DNA of 6,222 nt from Deltaproteobacteria bacterium. Lineage in GTDB: Bacteria; Myxococcota_A; SURF-8. Below the pieces are notes generated by a model. The model worked only from the letters and a program-made list of their open reading frames with translations, made no database searches and was not told the origin of the DNA. Each line of letters opens with the position of its first letter. Positions within the stretch are counted from its first letter, which is position 1. Location: positions 1 through 6,222 of the forward strand of contig JAKQSH010000246.1 of assembly GCA_029570245.1 (NCBI GenBank), in the 5' to 3' direction. A program made the position numbers and the translations under genes. This document shows positions 1 through 5,938 of the stretch, one piece after another.

Positions 1-648
1 AAGTGGACTCTTTCTCTTGCCCCGGATTCGACCACTTACATTGTTCCATACGACGATGTCGCCGATATCAGCGTTTATTTCGATGCTTCCGGCACTTACA
101 TGCTGACTCTGGTTGTTGAAGACGAACTGGGTGCGAAGTCCGTTCCAACCTCTTCAAGTATAAACGCCGGTTCCAGTCAGAACCGGATTCAGGTTCAGAT
201 GGCCTGTACCGGTATAAGCGGAGCCAGCGACATGGACCTTACATGGCGAATTCCGAACGGCACCAACTGCAACGAAAACACTGCTCCATCTGGAATCTGT
301 GTGGTTCCGAATCCTTCCGAAAACGGTTCAATTGTTGTCATGGGTTGCGGTTCCGCCGATCAGTGTGTGACAGAGACAATTACTCACACCAACGCCCCGG
401 ACGGAATTTATCACATTGTAATGACCTACGACGAAAACTGTCCGGGAACCGGAATCTGGCCGACCTGTGATTTCGGTCTGGGCCTGGAAGAGGCTGACTG
501 CAATGTGAATATTTACATCAACGATGAATCAACGCCTACTTATCAGTTGACGAACCTGCACTTTGAGGAAACCGGCGCAGTTTCGGAACTCAGCTGGCGT
601 ATTGTTCGCAACAACGGCCAGTGGAACGAACCGACCGCAGGAAATTAA
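1..648 (+). CDS. PKD-domain surface/exported protein, C-terminal part (5' truncated by window edge)
   Basis: The frame is open from base 1 to a TAA at 646-648, giving 215 visible residues; the true start lies upstream, and the Met at base 100 is internal. Residues about 27-48 (FDASGTYMLTLVVEDELG) look like the end of a PKD domain, the Ig-like fold common in exported surface proteins. The rest (about 60-200) is beta-rich, with 'SDMDLTWRIP' at 76-85, 'DGIYHIVMTYD' at 134-144 and 'NVNIYIN' at 168-174. From memory this recalls a domain placed after PKD domains in deltaproteobacterial surface proteins, where the motif is usually closer to D(V/M)DLH; that comparison is an inference. There are eight cysteines (69, 90, 100, 116, 122, 147, 156, 167), an even number that would suit disulfides outside the cytoplasm. 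The signal peptide is not in view. The next gene starts 16 bases downstream, so the two are probably co-transcribed. Binding target or role unknown. Confidence 0.75.
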   Translation, partial: KWTLSLAPDSTTYIVPYDDVADISVYFDASGTYMLTLVVEDELGAKSVPTSSSINAGSSQNRIQVQMACTGISGASDMDLTWRIPNGTNCNENTAPSGICVVPNPSENGSIVVMGCGSADQCVTETITHTNAPDGIYHIVMTYDENCPGTGIWPTCDFGLGLEEADCNVNIYINDESTPTYQLTNLHFEETGAVSELSWRIVRNNGQWNEPTAGN

Positions 649-664
649 ATTAAAAGGTAAACTG

Positions 665-1582
665 ATGGCCGCCGGAACCGGAAAAACTGGCAGACTGGCT
701 GGATTTGCAGCGCTGCTTTTCCTTTCGCTTCAATTTCTGGGCAGTAATTTCTGTCAGGATGTGCTTTCGATTCCTCTGAAAATCGACTACCGTAGTGACG
801 TAATGGACATTGAGGTCGATTTTACTGCTGATGGTACTTCGGATGGCGATCTGGATGCTGTTGCAGAAGATTCAGAATTGACAGAAAGCCAATCAGAGCT
901 GGAGCTTGACCCGGAAGGCTATCTGATAATTCCGCAGCATCAGACCGTGGACTTCACCGATTCTAATAATGGCGGAACATCCAGTCTTCTGGATTACAAA
1001 GGCAATGTTGTCGGTGTTTTCATCAGACTGGTGAATTTTGAGATTATTGAGAACACCATCCCGGCGGAAGTGGCTTCGATGGATGTCTTCTTGAGTCCGA
1101 AAGTGCAGCTTGAAGAAGGAGAACTGTCCCTGGATGGCGACTCGGAAAGCGGTGAAGCCTGGACTGACCCGGTCACTGGTGTTTCTTATCTCAACTGGGA
1201 TGCGGCGCTGGCCGACGAAGCTTATAAGGATTGGGAGCTTCCGTCTCTTGGTGCGGGTGAGCACGGCCTGGTAAAGTTGGGTGTTACAGAACCCATTCTA
1301 TGTATGCAGCCCGGAGAAGGTTCTGATGGCGATGACGCATTTCCTTACTGTACGGTTCCCGGCGGTTTCCCATCCTCCGACAAACGCATAATACGGGAAA
1401 TCGGAAATCTTGATGATCTTTCGGGAATAATTACCGAAAATTTCAAGTTTGAAGTTGTGATTATTCCGCAGGACCGCATCCATATTGATGAGGAAACCTG
1501 GGATAAGATTGATAAGTCCAAAGATTGGAAATTGAAAATCAGGATGCATTTCATAGTGGTTATTTCGGTTAAAGCCGATTGA
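665..1582 (+). CDS. Acidic secreted protein of unknown function
   Basis: This encodes 305 residues. I chose ATG 665 because AAAAGG (652-657) sits 7 bases upstream and because the protein then begins with a typical signal peptide: a short basic N-region (K7, R10), a hydrophobic core at about 11-25 and a small-residue stretch (LGS) near 25-27. The same frame is open upstream to an ATG at 563, but that would bury the signal and overlap the previous gene by 86 bases. The cysteine at 30 is preceded by SNF and does not form a lipobox, so signal peptidase I export is more likely than lipidation. The mature chain is acidic, with D/E-rich patches at 46-85 and 148-165. Predicted character is beta-rich, for example LLDYKGNVVGVFIRLVNFEI at 108-127. 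C213 and C229 could form one disulfide. I recognise no domain. It lies in the envelope operon between the PKD protein and the glutaredoxin-like lipoprotein. Confidence 0.8.
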   Translation: MAAGTGKTGRLAGFAALLFLSLQFLGSNFCQDVLSIPLKIDYRSDVMDIEVDFTADGTSDGDLDAVAEDSELTESQSELELDPEGYLIIPQHQTVDFTDSNNGGTSSLLDYKGNVVGVFIRLVNFEIIENTIPAEVASMDVFLSPKVQLEEGELSLDGDSESGEAWTDPVTGVSYLNWDAALADEAYKDWELPSLGAGEHGLVKLGVTEPILCMQPGEGSDGDDAFPYCTVPGGFPSSDKRIIREIGNLDDLSGIITENFKFEVVIIPQDRIHIDEETWDKIDKSKDWKLKIRMHFIVVISVKAD

Positions 1583-1607
1583 TCCAGCTCGCATTCAATG
1601 TGTTTTC

Positions 1608-1613
1608 AAGAGG
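1608..1613 (+). promoter_or_regulatory. Shine-Dalgarno site that fixes the lipoprotein start
   Basis: AAGAGG lies 8 bases before ATG 1622. Two other in-frame ATGs compete: 1598 lies upstream of this site, and 1616 is only 2 bases after it. The spacing selects 1622, which also gives the cleanest lipoprotein signal peptide (MRYRN followed by a hydrophobic core). Confidence 0.75.
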
Positions 1614-1621
1614 AAATGAAC

Positions 1622-2371
1622 ATGCGTTACCGGAATGCAATTCTTGCGCTTTTTCTGTTGTGTGCCGTTCTGATGTCCATCTGTTCCTGCACGAATAAGG
1701 AAGAAAACAAAAAAGAAGATGCCCCGCAAGTCAACGCCGAAGAGCTTCTGGCAAAAATGAATATCAACGAGAACTCGCAGAATGTGCTTTTCACCTACAT
1801 CGACTGGAAATCACAATATGCGACAGTTGAAAAAGCGGCGGAAGTTCCGGATGAATTCAGGAACGACGTTATTGTTGTCGATCTGAATCTTTCACCTTCT
1901 GAGCGCATGGCGGAATCCAAAGTCATTGTGGCCGATATGGAGCAACTCGACGAGAAAGGCAATTATCTGCTGCGCTGCGAAGATCGTGCTCAATTCGAGA
2001 AAGCCGTTGCATTGAAGCGTCAGTGGAAACTTTCAAAAACCCGGCAGATGCCGGCAATGACGCAGCAGCAGGCCCAGGATATGGATATTCCGGTCAATAC
2101 CGATCAGATCATATTGTATTCGACCAGCTGGTGCGGCTACTGCAAAGCAGCGGAGAAATTTCTTAAGGAAAAAGGTCTGGCATATGTAAAGAAAGACATC
2201 GAAGCCGACGACAACGCTTCGCTTGAGATGCAGGCCAAATGCATGCGCAACGGCGCACAGCAGTGCGGTGTGCCGGTAATAGACTGGAAGGGCAAGGTCA
2301 TTCTGGGATACGATGAAGAGCAGATGAAGGCACTGTGGCAGGCCGGGCAGAAGGCCGAACCGCAGAAGTAA
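1622..2371 (+). CDS. Lipoprotein with C-terminal glutaredoxin-like domain
   Basis: This encodes 249 residues. The N-terminus (MRYRN, hydrophobic core 6-20) ends in I-C-S-C, a slightly atypical lipobox with lipidated Cys23, followed by a charged linker (24-37). Residues 50-140 form a domain I cannot name: 'VLFTYIDWKSQYATVEKAAEVP' at 55-76 recalls short exported domains that pair an aromatic-Asp strand with a V.....VP motif. Residues 162-242 are glutaredoxin/thioredoxin-like: strand IILYST, redox motif C171-G-Y-C174, a following helix, the cis-Pro segment G216-V-P-V, and 'GKVILGYDEEQM' at 224-235. CGYC differs from the classical glutaredoxin CPYC. Extra cysteines at 207 and 215 flank the cis-Pro loop. 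Expected role is thiol-disulfide exchange at a periplasmic membrane face. The partner is unknown, but neighbouring exported products carry cysteines. Glutaredoxin fold: high confidence; lipidation: fairly confident; N-terminal domain: unassigned. Confidence 0.88.
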   Translation: MRYRNAILALFLLCAVLMSICSCTNKEENKKEDAPQVNAEELLAKMNINENSQNVLFTYIDWKSQYATVEKAAEVPDEFRNDVIVVDLNLSPSERMAESKVIVADMEQLDEKGNYLLRCEDRAQFEKAVALKRQWKLSKTRQMPAMTQQQAQDMDIPVNTDQIILYSTSWCGYCKAAEKFLKEKGLAYVKKDIEADDNASLEMQAKCMRNGAQQCGVPVIDWKGKVILGYDEEQMKALWQAGQKAEPQK

Positions 2372-2392
2372 CGGCTTTTGTAAGGCGCTTTG

Positions 2393-3469
2393 ATGCAGAG
2401 AAAAACTTTCGCTCAAATACTGATACTGCTGTTCTCGTTTTTTATGCAGTTTGCGGTTCCTGTCGCTGATGCACAGAGCGTTCAGGCTGCGCAGGATTCT
2501 GTTTCTGCCGGTCAGCCTCCTGTCGGAACTGATGGCGCATCTCAGTTGCCTTCACCGCCACAAAGCATCCTCGACGCAGGCAAAGACGCTTCGAAATCTC
2601 AGATAGTGCGCGTAAAAGTCAGACACAACAGGCCGGAATATCCCGCAAACGGGCCGGTCTATCAGCAATTGAAAAACGGTGAAACTGTCAGTCTTGTAAA
2701 GCAGGATATTTATGTAAAAGACGGAAACCTCATTATCGAAGATCGCACCGGCGGCCTGTCTTTTCTGGAAATTATTACAGGTCTTGTGGCGCTGTTGCTT
2801 GTTATGGTATTGATAGGACAGGCGGCGATCATTCTTTTCGGCTCGAAGAAGCCGATGGCGTCCCGTTTACTTCAGTCGTTTTTCATGCTGGTCTGTGCTG
2901 TGGCGCTGTTGTCGGTAATTTATTATTACGGTGCCGACCGCTCAAAACGACAATGGTGCGAATATTCGGCTGCTTCTCTCAGTATTGTCTGCCGTGAATC
3001 GCGATGGATGGGCCTGTGGCGGCAGAATTCCAGCGTTATCGAAATCTCGAAGGATCGCGGAGGACTTTTTGTGAAAGACCTTCCGCGCCCGCGCAAATCG
3101 ACGGCTCATGCCGCTGTTCCTGAATATGTTCTTTTTTATTCCGAAAATCTTGGGCAGGACAAAATTGAGTTGACGCAGGATATTGCAGATTACAAGGCTA
3201 TTTTTCAGATCGCTCAGTATGTTTCCGAGCTTTTCGGTATACGTCTATACGACTCACCGCTTAATACTCTCAATCCTGCCAGACCGAAATCCGGTAAATC
3301 ATATCGGTTTAATAAACTCGAAGACGATTACGTGTCGCCTTCAGCCAGGGCCGTCAAGAAAATCCAGTCTCAGGAAGGCGAGAACACACCCGCCGTTGAT
3401 GTGAAGCCTGAAGCCAATCAGCCTTCAGTCAACAGGGTTCAATCTGGTAAAAACTCTGAACAACCCTGA
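2393..3469 (+). CDS. Membrane protein: signal peptide, two TM helices, periplasmic C-terminal domain
   Basis: This encodes 358 residues. ATG 2393 has AAGG (2382-2385) 7 bases upstream; an in-frame TTG immediately before it (2390) is a less likely start. Residues 1-27 form a signal peptide (MQRK, hydrophobic core, A-D-A before Gln28). Residues 28-70 are Ala/Gln/Pro-rich and probably disordered. A small folded segment at 71-120 (RVKVRHNRPEY... to IIEDR) is beta-like. Transmembrane helices lie at about 124-149 and 159-180, joined by a short basic loop (SKKPMASR) that should be cytoplasmic, placing both flanking domains in the periplasm. The C-terminal region 181-320 has cysteines at 189 and 200 and no recognised motif, and the last 40 residues are a polar, Gln/Pro-containing tail. 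It starts 21 bases after the glutaredoxin-like lipoprotein gene, so they are probably co-expressed. It could be the membrane anchor of a complex with that lipoprotein; this is inference from position only. Confidence 0.82.
   Translation: MQRKTFAQILILLFSFFMQFAVPVADAQSVQAAQDSVSAGQPPVGTDGASQLPSPPQSILDAGKDASKSQIVRVKVRHNRPEYPANGPVYQQLKNGETVSLVKQDIYVKDGNLIIEDRTGGLSFLEIITGLVALLLVMVLIGQAAIILFGSKKPMASRLLQSFFMLVCAVALLSVIYYYGADRSKRQWCEYSAASLSIVCRESRWMGLWRQNSSVIEISKDRGGLFVKDLPRPRKSTAHAAVPEYVLFYSENLGQDKIELTQDIADYKAIFQIAQYVSELFGIRLYDSPLNTLNPARPKSGKSYRFNKLEDDYVSPSARAVKKIQSQEGENTPAVDVKPEANQPSVNRVQSGKNSEQP
3433..3468. other. Inverted repeat at the convergent gene ends
   Basis: CAGGGTT (3433-3439) is matched exactly by AACCCTG (3462-3468), a 7-bp stem with a 22-base loop. 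It overlaps the last codons and TGA stop of the membrane-protein gene and lies 6 bases from the stop of the convergent TPR gene. No T-run follows on either strand, so it is not a standard intrinsic terminator. A role in 3'-end protection or in separating the convergent transcripts is possible but unproven. Confidence 0.3.
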
Positions 3470-3474
3470 ATGAG

Positions 3475-4392
3475 CTAAAATTCCCCTTTCAGAATTTCTT
3501 CATAGGCGGGGTCGCCGTGCAGCGATTTAAGATCGGGGTCCTGCGCCATGGTATTTTCGGGCGCGAAGCCGTTCATTACCGAAATTTTCAGGTACTCAAG
3601 CGCCAGCTGTTTTTTTGACTTAAGCGCGTAAATACAGGCCATGTTGTAATAAACGATTCCGAGGTTCGGGTCTTTGGCCAGGGCTTTTCGGTAGAACTGC
3701 ATGGCTTTGTCCAGTTCCTGGCGCCCGTAATAACTTACGCCGATTCCATAAAGCGCGGTGGCGTTATGCGGGTCTTCTGCAAGCACGTCCTCAAAGATTT
3801 TCCGGGCTTCCTCGAAATTGCTGATTTCAAGCTTTTCTTTGGCCTTGAGCAGTTGCGCCTGTTCCGGTGTGGCTTTTCTCCTTATTGCCGCGCGCGGGTC
3901 ATAAGAGCCCGGAGTCGCCGCCGGGCCGGGCAGTCTCAGCATTTCGGCTTTTTGTTTTTCGATTTCCCGTATGTCGATGTCTTTCAGTTTTTTCAGAACA
4001 ATTCCGGCATGTCCGCTGAATCCTTTGAGCGGACATTTGTTTTTGTTGCTGGATGCAGTACCGCTCATCAATCTCCCGCTGTCTGAGCAGAGTAAAACCG
4101 CATCAGCCCATATGGCCGGGCCGCATTCGTCGCCGCCGCTCTGGCACATTTTGAGTTTGCCTATGATTGTATCCTCAAAATAGTCACCCTGCAGAATCAG
4201 CTCGCCTTCGGCAAACCCGCAAAGCCCGGTCGATTTTACCAGGCGTCCTTCAATTCTGCCGTTTCTATCGCTGACAGCGATTTCCCCGAAGTTCCCGCCC
4301 CACAGGCCGCTGAGATTCTGTGCCGCGCAAACGGAAATGTCGCAGAATGTACAACATGCCACGATTATGAACAGAAGAACTCCTCTTCGCAT
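3475..4392 (-). CDS. Secreted TPR protein with Cys-containing N-terminal beta domain
   Basis: This encodes 305 residues. The start ATG (4392-4390) is preceded on the minus strand by AAGGGGG (4404-4398), a usable G-rich Shine-Dalgarno. Residues 1-24 are a signal peptide (MRRG, hydrophobic core, C-A-A before Gln25). Residues 25-135 look like a small beta domain opening with 'LSGLWGGNFGEIAV' and holding five cysteines (58, 83, 90, 102, 120). A charged linker with a helical stretch follows (135-175). Three TPR-type helix pairs occupy about 177-208, 211-243 and 244-277, with canonical spacing such as ALYGIGVSYYGRQELDKAMQFYRKAL. The ending 'DPDLKSLHGDPAYEEIL' is a common TPR-protein cap. It probably scaffolds protein contacts in the periplasm or at the cell surface. 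The partner is not shown. It is convergent with the plus-strand operon and appears to be transcribed separately, behind a terminator-like hairpin. TPR and export are confident; the beta domain is unassigned. Confidence 0.87.
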   Translation of the reverse strand: MRRGVLLFIIVACCTFCDISVCAAQNLSGLWGGNFGEIAVSDRNGRIEGRLVKSTGLCGFAEGELILQGDYFEDTIIGKLKMCQSGGDECGPAIWADAVLLCSDSGRLMSGTASSNKNKCPLKGFSGHAGIVLKKLKDIDIREIEKQKAEMLRLPGPAATPGSYDPRAAIRRKATPEQAQLLKAKEKLEISNFEEARKIFEDVLAEDPHNATALYGIGVSYYGRQELDKAMQFYRKALAKDPNLGIVYYNMACIYALKSKKQLALEYLKISVMNGFAPENTMAQDPDLKSLHGDPAYEEILKGEF

Positions 4393-4435
4393 CAGAACCC
4401 CCTTGCTGCAGAATCGGCGACAGAGTCTTTGTTTG

Positions 4436-4490
4436 AAAAAAATGGCGGCGTTGATGGATGTAATGGTAAAGCGCGTATTATTCCGCCGCC
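4436..4490 (-). terminator. Probable intrinsic terminator after the 201-residue gene
   Basis: Read on the minus strand, GGCGGCG (4490-4484), which overlaps the last codons of the upstream gene, pairs perfectly with CGCCGCC (4450-4444). This is followed by A and then seven Ts (4442-4436). The 7-bp all-GC stem plus T-run fits rho-independent termination. The 33-base loop is longer than usual, which lowers confidence. It would separate the gene ending at 4478 from the TPR gene starting at 4392. Confidence 0.5.
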
Positions 4491-5083
4491 TTTTCGTCTT
4501 CTACCAGTGTGCCCCAGTCTGCGAAAACTTTTTTGAGTTCGGCAACGTTCATTGCGTTTTCAATGTGCATGAACTGGAAATAGATTGCGATATCTTCAAC
4601 GAGGCATTCTTTGGCTTTGAGTTCGGCAACGAGTTTTTCGAGGGTGGCGACATCGGCCTTTTCGAATGCGCTGAGGTCTTTGTCGGTAAGGCCGTCTTCA
4701 TGTTCGACGCCGAAGAAATCAAGCGCCGTCACCAGCATGGTGCGTTTGGTAAAAAGCCAGGCTTTCAGCAGTTCTTCTGCCATGTATTCATCAAGAGCCG
4801 CCAGAATGCCGTGCTGGACCGACGCGGCTGTTTCGACGCGATCTTTGCTGCTGGTAAGGCTGACCTTGCGCCCGCCGCCTTTTTTTACCTTCTTGTGATA
4901 AAGTCCTTCAACCATGTTGCGCAGTTTGCGTGTGGAAGTGTAGTAAATGTCAACGAATTTCGCCGGGTCTATCATTCCGATAAGAACGGCGTAGCCGCCC
5001 TTGTTTTCTCCGCGCTGGGCCATCTCGGCCTGATGTCTGTCGAAGATATATTTTTCCATCATCTTCATATCGACTTTTTTCAT
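4478..5083 (-). CDS. Cytoplasmic protein of unknown function
   Basis: This encodes 201 residues. ATG (5083-5081) has an excellent Shine-Dalgarno, AGGAG (5097-5093), 9 bases upstream. There is no signal peptide and no membrane segment. The chain is Lys/Glu/Ala-rich and mostly helical in character, with a basic, glycine-containing patch KKVKKGGGRK at 64-73 that might contact nucleic acid or be a flexible loop. The C-terminal half contains a likely helix-turn-helix-like packing of amphipathic helices ('GLTDKDLSAFEKADVATLEK' at 131-150), but I cannot match a known DNA-binding domain. Two cysteine-poor aromatic patches (DIYYTSTRKL, IYFQFMHIENAM) look like core helices. The gene lies 58 bases after the TIM-barrel gene on the same strand and before a terminator-like hairpin, so it is probably the second gene of that transcript. 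I do not recognise the family. A 279-codon frame on the other strand covers it but is an antisense shadow. Confidence 0.8.
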   Translation of the reverse strand: MKKVDMKMMEKYIFDRHQAEMAQRGENKGGYAVLIGMIDPAKFVDIYYTSTRKLRNMVEGLYHKKVKKGGGRKVSLTSSKDRVETAASVQHGILAALDEYMAEELLKAWLFTKRTMLVTALDFFGVEHEDGLTDKDLSAFEKADVATLEKLVAELKAKECLVEDIAIYFQFMHIENAMNVAELKKVFADWGTLVEDEKAAE

Positions 5084-5111
5084 TTGAGAGTTCTCCTATG
5101 TGTCTTTCAGG

Positions 5112-5127
5112 TGCAATTTAAGATGCA
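5112..5127. promoter_or_regulatory. Imperfect palindrome upstream of the 201-residue gene
   Basis: TGCA-AT-TTAA-GA-TGCA is a 16-base palindrome with 12 matching positions. It lies in the 58-base gap, 14 bases before the AGGAG of the 4478-5083 gene. It could be an operator for a dimeric regulator. No convincing -35/-10 pair accompanies it, and short AT-rich palindromes occur by chance. Confidence 0.2.
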
Positions 5128-5141
5128 AAGCATTCTATCAT

Positions 5142-5912
5142 TCAGGGGAAATTTTTCCGAATGTATTCATAACTGATTGCGTCATTACGCGGCGTACCCT
5201 CGATGGTGTAAATGACTTCGTCTCTGAACGGGGCGATGGCGTCGATAAGCCCTTTGAAATTCAGTGACCCTTCACCGATGGCCATGTGGCTGTCTTCGTC
5301 GCCGTGGTTGTCGTGCAGATGCAGTTCAAAAACTTTGCCCGGAAAATATGCGAACCAGTCTTTCAGCGAACAGCCGTTGCCCCAGGCCGCATAATGACCG
5401 AAATCGAAACAGTGACCGACGCGAGGATGGTTGAGTTCTGCTATAACTTCCGCCAGCAGTTCAGGCGTTCTTTCGTAAATGTTTTCAAGAACAATCTTCG
5501 AACATTCCGGCAGCTGCGGCAGTGCTTCGCGCCAGAACTCAAGGGTTCTTTCCACCCACGGCCTGCGGGCGGTTCTCATTTGCAGATCGTTGTATGTGCT
5601 ATGAAACACTATCGTTTTTGCATTGATGAATTCCGCCAATCTGAAGCATTCAAGTGTACGCTCGAACCACAAATTTCTTATGGCCGAATCTACGCTGTCC
5701 GGTTTGAAGTCGAAAAACGGCGAATGCAGCGACATGGAAGGATTCCATGCATCTTTGATCTTCTGCAGTTTCTCAAGAGTTCCGTTGCTCTCCCAGTTGT
5801 CCAGCGTGGGGCCGCTGAGCGATATTTCGAGGCCGAGACGATTTTCACGATAAAAATCGAAATATTCTTCGAAGCGTTCTATTTTGAAATTGCAGTGTAT
5901 CGGTTTTTGCAT
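5142..5912 (-). CDS. Xylose isomerase-like/endonuclease IV-type TIM-barrel metalloenzyme
   Basis: This encodes 256 residues. I chose ATG 5912 over the in-frame GTG 15 bases upstream because AAGGGA (5924-5919) sits 6 bases before it and the predicted transcript start lies only a few bases before the GTG. The motifs of the AP-endonuclease-2/xylose isomerase-like barrel appear in order: LHSPF (H63), VFHS (H104), VLEN (E143), FDFGH (D170, H173), HLHDN (H198), D207-S-H209 followed by AIGEG, and TIEG (E238). These nine residues match the trinuclear zinc ligands of E. coli endonuclease IV one for one. The superfamily includes AP endonucleases, sugar isomerases and epimerases, and myo-inositol catabolic enzymes. 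At 256 residues it is shorter than Nfo (about 285), and the surrounding sequence is not Nfo-like, so a sugar-phosphate isomerase/epimerase-like role is equally plausible. It is cytoplasmic, with no signal peptide. Superfamily: high confidence; substrate unknown. Confidence 0.9.
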   Translation of the reverse strand: MQKPIHCNFKIERFEEYFDFYRENRLGLEISLSGPTLDNWESNGTLEKLQKIKDAWNPSMSLHSPFFDFKPDSVDSAIRNLWFERTLECFRLAEFINAKTIVFHSTYNDLQMRTARRPWVERTLEFWREALPQLPECSKIVLENIYERTPELLAEVIAELNHPRVGHCFDFGHYAAWGNGCSLKDWFAYFPGKVFELHLHDNHGDEDSHMAIGEGSLNFKGLIDAIAPFRDEVIYTIEGTPRNDAISYEYIRKNFP

Positions 5913-5918
5913 GCTTTT

Positions 5919-5924
5919 TCCCTT
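5919..5924 (-). promoter_or_regulatory. Shine-Dalgarno that selects the internal ATG of the TIM-barrel gene
   Basis: On the minus strand AAGGGA (5924-5919) ends 6 bases before ATG 5912. It lies inside the coding stretch that would follow the alternative GTG at 5927-5925, so it argues against that longer reading. Confidence 0.7.
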
Positions 5925-5938
5925 CACTCGAATAGCGG

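Noticed and set aside
24..47. PKD fragment as evidence of a specific enzyme such as a collagenase or chitinase.
   Set aside because: PKD domains accompany many exported proteins, and no catalytic motif is visible in the remaining 170 residues.
563..664. N-terminal extension of the acidic secreted protein to ATG 563.
   Set aside because: It would overlap the PKD gene by 86 bases and place 34 residues before a good signal peptide; ATG 665 has AAAAGG at ideal spacing.
893..1594. Minus-strand frames of 60-123 codons opposite the acidic secreted protein.
   Set aside because: No ribosome sites, no recognisable domains, and all lie fully antisense to or at the end of a gene with a clear signal peptide and operon context.
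1598..1621. Upstream ATGs 1598 and 1616 as starts of the lipoprotein.
   Set aside because: The AAGAGG ribosome site lies after 1598 and only 2 bases before 1616; ATG 1622 has 8-base spacing and the cleaner signal peptide.
5084..5141. Promoter or terminator in the gap before the 201-residue gene.
   Set aside because: A TTAAAT hexamer has no matching -35 box, and the ATGC-TTT-GCAT hairpin has only four pairs without a T-run.
4337..5176. A 279-codon open frame on the plus strand covering the 201-residue gene and both flanking gaps.
   Set aside because: It is codon-aligned antisense to 4478-5083 and stays open because that gene avoids TTA, CTA and TCA. Its product is implausibly rich in Phe, Cys and His, it has no well-spaced Shine-Dalgarno, and it overlaps the signal-peptide region of the TPR gene.
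5913..5927. GTG start adding five residues (MKGKS) to the TIM-barrel protein.
   Set aside because: The added codons contain the Shine-Dalgarno for ATG 5912, and the predicted transcript start lies only a few bases before the GTG.
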